Assembly: GCA_003244035.1 (NCBI GenBank)
Contig: QHBV01000146.1
Span: 1-14,178 of the forward strand
Length of the DNA: 14,178 nucleotides
Direction: 5' to 3'
Source: Solirubrobacterales bacterium
GTDB lineage: Bacteria > Actinomycetota > Thermoleophilia > Solirubrobacterales > Solirubrobacteraceae
The translations under genes were made by a program, and so were the position numbers. Below the pieces are notes generated by a model. The model searched no databases, was not told where the DNA came from, and saw only the letters and a list, made by a program, of their open reading frames with translations. Every line of letters begins with the position of its first letter. Position 1 is the stretch's first letter. Of the stretch, positions 1-6,748 are shown piece after piece.

Positions 1-4
1 CTAG

Positions 5-723
5 GAGGTCGAAGCCTGGCTGGACGAGAAGGGACGCCGACAGTCACGCCGCATCGTCAGCACCGCGACCATGCCCTACGGGGTCGAAGCCTTCGAGCGC
101 ATCGCGGACGGCCAGACGCCCGGCGCTGTCGGCCGGTGGCTGAACGGGCAGGGGATCAGGACCGTTCGGGGCGCTCCGTTCGTCCAGCGGACCCTCCGCA
201 AGGTGATCGAGAACGACGCCTACCTCGGCCAGAAGGGCTACCTGGGACCGTCAGCGACGAACTGGCCCAGCGAGCCCGGAGCCAGCTCACCCGGCTCGAC
301 CCCGCCGAGCGCCAGCGGCGAAAGGGAGGCAGGCGACCGAGCCTGCCGTACCCACTCCGAGGCGTTGTGTTCTGCATGGCCTGTCAGGCACCGCTGTACC
401 CGACGTGGGACCACAAGACGGAGAACCGGACCTACCTGTGCGGCAACAGCCGTCAGTCGAGCGGGCAGTGCCGCCGCCGCCCGATCCCGGCTGAGCTACT
501 CGAAACGCATGTCCTCAACCATCTGAGCACGTTCGTCGGCTCGGTGGAGGCGTGGATCGGGGACGTGCTCGGGGAGCGCAAGACGGAGGCGCTGGCACGC
601 CGGACCGCGCTGGACGCGAGCAAGGCGGCGCTGGCCGCGCTCGACCGGCAGCGGGACAAGCTGTATGCCGAGTACGAGCGCCTGATCGCCGAGGACAGCC
701 CGCTGGCCACCCTGGCGCGCTGA
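5..723 (+). pseudogene. Large serine recombinase, C-terminal remnant (frameshifted)
   Basis: This is the remnant of a site-specific recombinase of the large serine (phage/ICE integrase) family. From position 5, just after an in-frame TAG at 2-4, one frame reads a 'Recombinase' domain stretch (PYGVEAFERIADGQTPGAVG, then LNGQGIRTVRG and a VIENDAYLG motif). Around 240-260 the homology moves to another frame, as expected for a one-base deletion. It continues with ELAQRARSQL, a zinc-ribbon pattern (FCMAC about 370-385, then CGNSRQSSGQC about 440-472) and an Ala/Leu/Arg-rich coiled coil, ending at TGA 721-723. The N-terminal resolvase domain with the catalytic serine is not in the window, and the coiled-coil tail seems shorter than usual. 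No intact partner or att site was recognised. I infer an inactive relic of a mobile element; the upstream half may lie outside the window. A base-calling error could explain the frameshift but not easily the nearby stop. Confidence 0.8.
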
Positions 724-881
724 CGCGACCGTCCAATTTCTCCCTCGAAGTTTTCCGAGCCTTCACGTGGCGTGCGCTCAGGTTCAGATTGGCCGTCTTC
801 TAGATCAGCAGGAGGCCGATCTCACGGGCGCGATCCACGCGGCGTTCGACCTCGTCTGAGCAGCCCAGCCGCCATTCGGTC

Positions 882-928
882 GTTGTGCACGCAACCACAT
901 CTGGGTATGATGTTGTGAAGGCAACTAC
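882..928 (+). promoter_or_regulatory. Paired palindromic operators, probably for the MarR repressor
   Basis: Two 17-nt units, GTTGTGCACGCAACCAC (882-898) and GTTGTGAAGGCAACTAC (912-928), agree at 14 of 17 positions. Each contains an inverted repeat GTTG-N6-CAAC. They are spaced exactly 30 bp, close to three helical turns, and bracket the -10 hexamer. The first covers the -35 candidate and the second the predicted start of transcription, so a dimer on either site would block RNA polymerase. The third gene of the operon encodes a MarR-family regulator, and such proteins usually bind short palindromes in their own promoter. That this MarR protein binds here is inference. Confidence 0.6.
883..911 (+). 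promoter_or_regulatory. Sigma70-type promoter of the mhq-like operon
   Basis: TATGAT at 906-911 matches the -10 consensus at five of six positions. A TTG-beginning -35 candidate (TTGTGC, 883-888) lies exactly 17 bp upstream. The predicted start of transcription is about 918, giving a leader of roughly 36 nt before the ATG at 954. This also argues against the in-frame GTG at 885 as the start of the first gene, because it would lie upstream of the transcript. The -35 match is weak (three of six), as expected for a regulated promoter. The rest of the 724-953 gap holds no recognisable gene. Confidence 0.6.
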
Positions 929-953
929 TTCGCTACCAACGAGAGACGACGAG

Positions 954-1883
954 ATGAAGCTCGAAGGCATCCATCACATCACCGCGATCACGGGCGACGC
1001 GCGTGGCAATGTGCTGTTCTACGTCGGGACGCTCGGCCTGCGACTGGTCAAGAAGACCGTCAACCAGGACGATCCGACCGTCTATCACCTCTTCTACGCC
1101 GACGAGCACGGCTCGCCCGGCTCGGATCTGACCTTCTTCGAGTACCCGGACGCGGTGCGCGGCAGTCCCGGAGCGGGGATGGTGCACCGTATCGTCTGGC
1201 GCGTCGCCTCCGAGCGGGCGATCGCATACTGGGAAAGGCGACTGGCGGCTGCCGGCACCGAGACAGAGCGCGTCGCTGGTGCTCTGCGGTTCTCCGATCC
1301 GGAGGGTCTCGGCCACGAACTGGTCGTCGCCTCGGTGGATGACGAGCCGCTGGTCGGCGGCGCACCGGACGTCCCACGCGAGCTGGCGCTGCAGGGCTTT
1401 GACGCTGTTCGCGCCTACAGCCTCGAGCCGAGACGCAGTGAGCGGCTGCTGCGCGACACGCTCGGGTTCACCGGCGGGCGGGATGGACGCTGGGAGGTCC
1501 GCGGCGGGCAGCGAGGCGGTCTGTACGTGTATGACCCCGCACCGGAGGTACGCCCGCGCCAGGGCGCGGGCACCGTCCATCACATCGCGTTTGCGTCGGC
1601 GATGGAGGACCACGAGGCATGGCGCGAGCGCATCCTCGCGGCCGGCGCGCACCCCACCCCGGTGATCGACCGCTTCTACTTTCGCTCGGTCTATTTCCGC
1701 GAGCCGAGCGGCGTGCTGTTCGAGATCGCCACGATCGGCCCCGGCTTCGCAGCCGACGAGGACCGAGAGCACCTCGGCGAGCGCCTCTCGCTACCGCCGG
1801 ACTTCGAGCCGCTGCGCGACCGGCTCGAGCAGACGTTGACCGCGCTGCCCAACCCGCACGCCGGACAGGAGGTCAAAGCATGA
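954..1883 (+). CDS. mhqO: Ring-cleaving dioxygenase, glyoxalase/VOC fold, MhqO-like
   Basis: A cytoplasmic vicinal-oxygen-chelate protein of 309 residues, close to the length of Bacillus MhqO (about 312). The family is annotated as ring-cleaving dioxygenases that open hydroquinone-type aromatics and confer quinone tolerance. Two tandem glyoxalase modules are visible: residues 4-130, opening with LEGIHHITAITGD and carrying FYVGTLGLRLVKKTVNQDD, and 150-262 with GTVHHIAFAS and SGVLFEIATIGPGF. H8, H210 and E257 sit where the metal ligands of the family are expected (an assignment by pattern). The ATG at 954 is chosen because MKLEGIHHIT is the family N-terminus and the promoter lies at 883-911; an upstream GTG at 885 is rejected. 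Its TGA overlaps the ATG of the hydrolase gene, so the two are probably translationally coupled. The exact substrate cannot be read from sequence. Confidence 0.9.
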   Translation: MKLEGIHHITAITGDARGNVLFYVGTLGLRLVKKTVNQDDPTVYHLFYADEHGSPGSDLTFFEYPDAVRGSPGAGMVHRIVWRVASERAIAYWERRLAAAGTETERVAGALRFSDPEGLGHELVVASVDDEPLVGGAPDVPRELALQGFDAVRAYSLEPRRSERLLRDTLGFTGGRDGRWEVRGGQRGGLYVYDPAPEVRPRQGAGTVHHIAFASAMEDHEAWRERILAAGAHPTPVIDRFYFRSVYFREPSGVLFEIATIGPGFAADEDREHLGERLSLPPDFEPLRDRLEQTLTALPNPHAGQEVKA

Positions 1884-2551
1884 CCGCGTCCGTCGAGCTG
1901 GACTACGAGTCGCGCCCCGCCCGGGGCGCACCCGAGGGCGCGCTGGTGCTGTTGCACGGCCGCGGTGCCGATGAGTACGACCTCCTCCCGTTGCTAGACG
2001 AACTCGACCCCGATCGGCGCCTGCACGCCATCACACCCCGCGGACCCTTGAGCCAGCCGCCCGGAGGCGCGCATTGGTACGCGCTGGGAGGAATTCCGAC
2101 CCCTGACCCGGAGACGTTCGGGGCGAGCACCGCCACGCTCGCGGCGTGGCTGAACAGGCTGCCCGAGCGCACCGGCGTGCGGTGGGAGCGCACCGTGCTG
2201 GGCGGCTTCTCACAGGGCGCGGTGATGTCCTACGCGCTTGGACTGGGCGCCGGGCGCCCCTCGCCGGCCGGGATCCTCGCGCTCAGCGGATTCATCCCCA
2301 GTGTGCCCGGCTTTGAGCTGGCGCTCGAGGATCGCACCGCACTGCCGGTCGCGATCGGGCACGGCAGTGTTGACCCCGTGATCCCCGTCCAGCTCGGTCA
2401 GCAGGCCAGCCGGCTGCTCGCCGAAGCAGGGCTGCAGGTGACCTATCGCGAGTCACCGATCGGGCACGGTGTTGACCTGCGCCTGCTCGCCGAGCTGCGC
2501 CCATGGCTCGTCGCCGCGATCGCCGCGAGGACCACCGCACGGGCGGGGTAG
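1880..2551 (+). CDS. mhqD: Phospholipase/carboxylesterase-family serine hydrolase, MhqD-like
   Basis: An alpha/beta hydrolase of 223 residues in the phospholipase/carboxylesterase (abhydrolase_2) family, as in Bacillus MhqD. Landmarks are the oxyanion-loop motif LLHGRGADEYDLL (24-36), the nucleophile elbow GGFSQG with Ser111, Asp165 in HGSVDPVIP and His196 in SPIGHGVD, giving a complete catalytic triad. There is no signal peptide, so it should be cytoplasmic. The start overlaps the previous stop as ATGA, and a good Shine-Dalgarno AGGAGGT (1867-1873) lies six bases upstream. In the Mhq system the hydrolase accompanies the dioxygenase, probably acting on ring-cleavage or ester products; the true substrate is not known. 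The family call is firm; the Mhq role is inferred from its neighbours on both sides. Confidence 0.9.
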   Translation: MTASVELDYESRPARGAPEGALVLLHGRGADEYDLLPLLDELDPDRRLHAITPRGPLSQPPGGAHWYALGGIPTPDPETFGASTATLAAWLNRLPERTGVRWERTVLGGFSQGAVMSYALGLGAGRPSPAGILALSGFIPSVPGFELALEDRTALPVAIGHGSVDPVIPVQLGQQASRLLAEAGLQVTYRESPIGHGVDLRLLAELRPWLVAAIAARTTARAG

Positions 2552-2556
2552 CGGCT

Positions 2557-3030
2557 ATGCCACGCACCCGACAGCGCCTGTCCGCGGCGCAGCTGGCCGC
2601 CTGGACGCGCCTACTGCATGCGCACAGCGCGCTCACCCGCGCGCTCGAGCGCCAGCTCAAGGACGAGCATGGGCTGACGCTGAGCGACTACGACGTGCTC
2701 GTGCAGCTCGCTCAGGCGCCAGGACGCCGGCTGCGCCCGGCCGAGCTGGCCCGCGTCGTGCTGCTCACCCGCTCGGGCGTCACCCGTCTCGTCCAGGGCC
2801 TCGAGCACGCCGGCCTTGTTGAGCGGGTCGCGTGCCCGGAGGACCAGCGCGGCAGCCTCGTGCGACTGACCGCCCACGGTCGCGCCGTGCTACGCCACGC
2901 CTCACGCACGCATCTAGACGGCGTTCGCGAGCTGTTCGGCGAGCGCTTCGACGAGACCGAGCTGCGGACGCTCGCCCAGCTGCTGGACCGGGTCCTCGAT
3001 GACCCGGAGCCCATCCCCGCGCCGGGATAG
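2557..3030 (+). CDS. mhqR: MarR-family transcriptional regulator, MhqR-like
   Basis: A 157-residue winged-helix repressor with MarR architecture: an N-terminal dimerisation helix (about 10-35), DNA-binding core from TLSDYDVLVQLAQ (41-53), recognition helix around LTRSGVTRLVQGLE (70-83), a wing with VACPEDQRGSLVRLT (91-105, containing the typical D-x-R), and C-terminal helices for dimerisation. It starts five bases after the hydrolase stop. The ATG at 2557 is preferred over an in-frame ATG at 2503 because the longer form adds an arginine-rich stretch lying inside the hydrolase gene. It lacks an N-terminal sensing cysteine of the OhrR type; its only cysteine is C93 in the wing, so sensing is probably by ligand binding or through C93 (inference). 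It is likely the autorepressor of this operon, acting at the palindromes at 882-928. Confidence 0.88.
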   Translation: MPRTRQRLSAAQLAAWTRLLHAHSALTRALERQLKDEHGLTLSDYDVLVQLAQAPGRRLRPAELARVVLLTRSGVTRLVQGLEHAGLVERVACPEDQRGSLVRLTAHGRAVLRHASRTHLDGVRELFGERFDETELRTLAQLLDRVLDDPEPIPAPG

Positions 3031-3051
3031 CCGCGCGACTACGCTCTTCCG

Positions 3052-3711
3052 ATGCTCAACGTTCGCGACCGCTGGCGCACCGGATGGATCGAGGCCACCG
3101 CTTATGACACGATCGTGGAACACGAGCTACTCGCGCGAGTGCTCGGGTCTCTGGGCTGGGGCACCGACGTGGGTGCCTTCTACCGGGGGATCGCCCGGTT
3201 GGCCGACGCGCCCGCCGACAGCGCGATTCTCGACATCCCATGCGGGGGAGGAGTCGCGTTCCGCGGCCTGCGCCCAGATCAGCGCGTTCGCTATGTGGCC
3301 GCAGACATCTCGCCGGTGATGCTCCGGCGGGCCGAGGCCGAGGCCAGGGGCCGAGGCCTGCACCAGGTCGAGCTGATCGAGGCTGACGTCGAGCAACTGC
3401 CATTCGAGGACGCCAGCTTCGATCTGTGCGTGAGCTACACCGGGCTGCACTGCTTCCCCGACCAACCGCGTGCGCTGCAGGAGATGGCACGGGTGCTGCG
3501 CGCGGGAGGCGAGCTGCGCGGCAGCTGCATCGTCAAGGGCGCCGGACTGCGCCAGGACGCGCTGATTGCCCTCGCGCAGGCGGCGGCCATCTGTGGCCCG
3601 GCGGTGACGTTCGCCGCGCTCGAGTCATGGCTGCTCAACGCGGGCATGGTCAAGGTCAGCACCCGGCGCGACGGCGCGCTCGCGTACTTCTCGGCCCGCC
3701 GCCCGGGTTAG
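3052..3711 (+). CDS. Class I SAM-dependent methyltransferase (UbiE/Methyltransf_11 type)
   Basis: A 219-residue soluble methyltransferase with a Rossmann-like fold. Motif I is ILDIPCGGG (59-67, proline replacing the more usual glycine of DxGCGxG), the SAM ribose-binding acidic residue is D85 in VAADISPVM, and ADVEQLPF (111-118) followed by DLCVSYTGLHCF fits motifs II-III of small-molecule and quinone methyltransferases. It lies 21 bp after the MarR gene in the same direction with no terminator between, so it is probably the fourth gene of the operon. No clear Shine-Dalgarno is seen. The acceptor is unknown; O-methylation of hydroquinones or catechols would suit the context, but this is a guess. 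The family is certain, the function is not. It ends 13 bp from the convergent GH65 pseudogene. Confidence 0.82.
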   Translation: MLNVRDRWRTGWIEATAYDTIVEHELLARVLGSLGWGTDVGAFYRGIARLADAPADSAILDIPCGGGVAFRGLRPDQRVRYVAADISPVMLRRAEAEARGRGLHQVELIEADVEQLPFEDASFDLCVSYTGLHCFPDQPRALQEMARVLRAGGELRGSCIVKGAGLRQDALIALAQAAAICGPAVTFAALESWLLNAGMVKVSTRRDGALAYFSARRPG

Positions 3712-3725
3712 GGCCCCGCGGGTTT
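3695..3725 (+). terminator. Possible imperfect terminator between convergent genes
   Basis: An interrupted stem pairs CCCGC (3695-3699) with GCGGG (3718-3722) and GCCC (3701-3704) with GGGC (3711-3714) around a GGGTTA loop, followed by TTT. It overlaps the methyltransferase stop and lies at the meeting point of convergent transcription. The bulges and the very short T run make this a weak call. Confidence 0.3.
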
Positions 3726-5521
3726 CACGACCCCGCCCCGGCCCCAGGCTCCCGCCGCTCCGGCGCCCGCCCAGCGGGCTGGCGCACCGGCGCCGGCTCG
3801 GGCATGGGTGGGATCAAGACGCTTACCGGCTCGCCGGGCGCCACCGAGACGCGCTTGCCATGATGGGCGAGCGAGAGCGCATCTCTCGCGAGCAGCTCGT
3901 AGCGAGCCTGCGACCGATCGATCGAGACGAGCAGGCGCGATCCCCGCCAGGTCAGGCGAAGGCTCAGGCGCGCCAGCGCGGGTGGCAGCCGTGGCGCGAA
4001 GGAGAGCTGTCCGCCGTGGTCGCGCAGCCCCCCGAAGCCGGCGACCGCCGCGATCCAGCAGCCCGCCAGCGAGGCGATGTGCAGGCCGTCGCGAGTGTTG
4101 TGCTCGAGGTCTTCGAGGTCCATCCGCGCCGCCTCCGCAAAGTAGTCGTAGGCGAGCTGCATGTGGCCGGTCTCGGCCGCGATCACTGGGTGCACGCCGA
4201 CAGTGACGAGTCGCGCACCGTCAGCGCTTTGTAGTAGGCGAAGTCGCGAGCCTTCGCCTCAGGGCTGAACGCGTCCCCGCGGAGGTGCAGCGCGAGCACC
4301 AGGTCGGCCTGCTTGACCACCTGCTTGCGGTAGAGCTGAAAGTAGGGGAAGTGCAGCAGCAGCGGGTAGCGATCGCCGGTCGCCTCGAAGTCCCAGACTG
4401 CCTTGCGGGTGAAGCCCGCCGCCTGGGGATGCAGCTCGAGCACCGGGTCGTATGGGACCGCCATGCCGTCGGCTGCGCGGCGCCAGGCGGCGAGCTCCTC
4501 CCGATCGACACCGAGCCGCTCGGCCTCCGTGGCCGACCGCGAAGCACCCTCGATCGCCGCCCGGAGACCCGCCTGCGCCATCAGGTTCGTGTAGACGTTG
4601 TCGTCGGCCACCGCGCTGTACTCGTCGGGGCCGGTGACGCCGTCGATATGGAAGGCGCCCTCTGAGTCGTGGTGCCCGAGCGAGGCGAACAGCCGTGCGA
4701 CCTCGACCAGCAGCTCGAGCCCCGGGCCGCAGGCGAAGTCCTCGTCGCCGTTCACGCTCACGTATCTCGTCACGGCATCGGCGATGCCGGCGTTGATGTG
4801 GAAGGCGGCGGTGCCCGCCGGCCAGTACGCCGAGCACTCCTCGCCGGCGATTGTGCGCCATGGGAAGGTCGCACCGCGGAGCTCGAGCTGCGCCGCCCGA
4901 TGTGCGGGCGACCGGGAGGGTCGAGTGGCGCCACTTCAGCGCGTCGCGCACGGCCTCCGGCGCGGTGTAGCTGAGCACGGGAAGCACGAAGCACTCCGTG
5001 TCCCAGAAGGCGTGACCGTCGTAGCCGCTGCCCGTCAGGCCCTTGGCCGCGATCGCGCGGCCCTCGCCGCGGGCGCTCGCCTGCAGCACCCCAAAGAGCG
5101 CGAACCGAACCGCCTGCTGCAGCTCCGGATCGCCCTCGAGCTCGACGTCGGCCCGGTCCCAGAAGGCGTCTAGGTACTCGCGCTGGGCCGCCTGGAGACC
5201 GGCCCAGCCGGTATGCATCGCCTCGGCCAGCGCGCCGCGCGACTGCGCGTGCAGCGAGGTGAGCGCGCGCTCGCCCGACCAGCTGTACGCCAGGTAGTAT
5301 CGGTAGCCCGCCTCGGCATAGGGCAGCGGCCGCGATTCATAGAAGCCCGCGAGGTAGGTCCCCGCGAGCCCCACGGGCTCGCCCTCGTCGAGGTTGCCGC
5401 GGAGCCCGAGGTGCCCGTTTGAGAGCGCGAACACGGACTCCGACTGGGCCAGCTGCTAGAGCCGCAGCTCCCGCTCGCGAACGGCCCACGGCGCGACCTC
5501 GTACACCGACTGCGTGATCAC
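3725..5521 (-). pseudogene. GH65 disaccharide phosphorylase, multiply disrupted
   Basis: Remains of a glycoside hydrolase family 65 phosphorylase (kojibiose, trehalose, maltose or nigerose type; specificity not readable), which splits an alpha-glucobiose with phosphate to glucose and beta-glucose 1-phosphate. Reading on the minus strand, a GTG at 5521 overlaps the mutase stop as GTGA and starts VITQSVYEVAPWAVRE. The coding trace then shows (a) an amber TAG at 5458-5456 where glutamate is expected; (b) FALSNGHLGLRGNLDEG, followed at about 5294-5305 by a join from YAEAGY straight to YYLAYSWS, losing roughly 190-200 residues of the N-terminal beta-sandwich; (c) a one-base shift near 4901-4905, after WRHSTLPVAR; and (d) another shift at about 4187-4183, where SACTQ runs into TGA and VIAAETGHMQLAYDY resumes in a new frame. 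The catalytic barrel, including the acid in TGPDEY, and the C-terminal part are otherwise well preserved. About 599 codons remain, against the usual 750-800. Decay looks recent. Confidence 0.9.
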
Positions 5522-6258
5522 AGCAGCTCGGCGAGGTCGTCGACGACGACGTCGGCTCCGTGCTCGAGCAGTGCCGCCCGCTGCCCAACCCGGTCGACGC
5601 CCACGACCCACCCAAACCCGCCGGCGCGGCCGGCCTGCACACCCGCGAGCGCATCCTCGAAGACGGCGCACTCCGCCGGCTCGCGGCCCACCGCGCGGGC
5701 CCCGGCGAGGAACGTGTCGGGTGCCGGCTTGCCGTGCAGGTGCTCGCGGTCGGCGACCACGCCGTCGATCACTTCGTCGAACAGCTCCTCGATCCCGGCC
5801 ACGTGCAGGACGTCGCGGCAATTGGTGCTCGAGGAGACGACCGCGCACGGGTAGCGCAGCTTCCTGGCGGCGCGCACGAACCGTACCGACCCGTCGTAGG
5901 GCTCCACCCCCTGATCGTGGATCAGTGCGGTCACCAGCTCGTTCTTGCGGTTGCCGAGCCCGTCGACGGTCTCGGCGCTGGGCGAATCGGAGGGCTTGCC
6001 CTGGGGCAGCTCGATCCCGCGTGCGGACAGGAATGAGCGCACGCCGTCGTAACGAGGCAGCCCGTCGACGTAGCTGTCGTAGTCCTCCACCGGATCGAAC
6101 TCCACGAACGCCTCGCCGGTCCGCTTGGCCCGCTCGCGCAGGTACTGGTCGAACATCTGCTTCCAAGCGGCGGCGTGGACCTTGGCGGTTTGGGTGAGCA
6201 CGCCGTCGAGGTCGAACAGCAGCGCCCGGATCGCGGCCGGGATCTGAATGTCAGCCAC
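5518..6258 (-). CDS. pgmB: Beta-phosphoglucomutase-family HAD phosphatase/mutase
   Basis: A 246-residue HAD-superfamily protein that would convert beta-glucose 1-phosphate to glucose 6-phosphate, the step after a GH65 phosphorylase. Motif I is LLFDLDGVLT with the nucleophile D16 and acid/base D18; motif II is VSSSTNC (141-147); motif III K177 in GKPAPDTF; motif IV E201-D202 in FEDALAG. The helical cap (about 25-115, with FDPVEDYDSYVDG and LGNRKNEL) is of the longer actinobacterial type. The start is GTG at 6258, overlapping the VIT-like gene's stop by 8 bp, with a GGAG about ten bases upstream. Its own stop overlaps the GTG of the GH65 gene (GTGA). All catalytic residues are present, so this gene looks intact although its partner enzyme is broken. 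Confidence 0.9.
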   Translation of the reverse strand: MADIQIPAAIRALLFDLDGVLTQTAKVHAAAWKQMFDQYLRERAKRTGEAFVEFDPVEDYDSYVDGLPRYDGVRSFLSARGIELPQGKPSDSPSAETVDGLGNRKNELVTALIHDQGVEPYDGSVRFVRAARKLRYPCAVVSSSTNCRDVLHVAGIEELFDEVIDGVVADREHLHGKPAPDTFLAGARAVGREPAECAVFEDALAGVQAGRAGGFGWVVGVDRVGQRAALLEHGADVVVDDLAELL

Positions 6259-6748
6259 TGGCGGCGACTCCGAGGGCGGCGCTCAAGCCCGCGATGATGG
6301 TGCCGCCGATCGTGACCGAGACGAACGAGCGCAGGAAGCTGGTCGCGAAGAACCGGTAGCGGAGGTACGCGAGCAGCAGCAGCTCGACGGCGACCACCAC
6401 GATCGCGAACACGAGCGCCACTCGGTAGGTGGAGATCAGGAACGGCAGCGTGTGGAACACGCCGCCGAGAAACGTCCCGCCGCCGGTGATCGCGCCGCGC
6501 ACGACCGGCTTGCCGCGCCCGGTCTCCTCGCCCGTGTCCGACAGCCCCTCCGAGAACGCCATGCTCACGCCTGCGCCGAGCGCCGTAGCGAGTCCGGTGT
6601 AGAACGCGGTAAGCGGTCGATGGGTCGCGAGCACGACGGCGAAGATCGGCGCGAGCGTCGACAGCGACCCGTCCAGCAGGCCGCTCAACGCAGGCTGGAC
6701 GCGCTGGAGCAGGAACGCTCGGCTCTCGGGGTCTCGGCTGCGCCTCAT
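6251..6748 (-). CDS. VIT1/CCC1-like membrane protein
   Basis: A 165-residue integral membrane protein of the VIT/CCC1 (DUF125) family, whose characterised members move Fe2+ or Mn2+ out of the cytosol. The family signature GLLDGSLSTLAPIFAVV (23-39) carries the conserved Asp26 in the first membrane segment, and ALGAGVSMAFSEGLSD (57-71) carries Glu68. About five hydrophobic segments are visible (about 28-45, 47-69, 86-106, 108-128, 142-163). A hydrophilic loop DTGEETGRGKP follows the second. The ATG at 6748 overlaps the thioesterase stop (ATGA); a longer version beginning at 6817 would lie deep in the thioesterase gene and adds an arginine-rich, non-family N-terminus. The family is clear, but metal transport by this short bacterial subtype has not been shown from sequence, and why it sits between a thioesterase and a mutase is unclear. 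Confidence 0.8.
   Translation of the reverse strand: MRRSRDPESRAFLLQRVQPALSGLLDGSLSTLAPIFAVVLATHRPLTAFYTGLATALGAGVSMAFSEGLSDTGEETGRGKPVVRGAITGGGTFLGGVFHTLPFLISTYRVALVFAIVVVAVELLLLAYLRYRFFATSFLRSFVSVTIGGTIIAGLSAALGVAASG

Noticed and set aside
885..953. In-frame GTG at 885 as the start of the MhqO-like gene
   Set aside because: It lies inside the predicted promoter and operator, upstream of the expected transcription start, and adds 23 residues not typical of the family.
3725..5434. Three separate GH65 protein genes
   Set aside because: The three minus-strand frames carry consecutive parts of one GH65 enzyme in the correct order, so they are fragments of a single broken gene.
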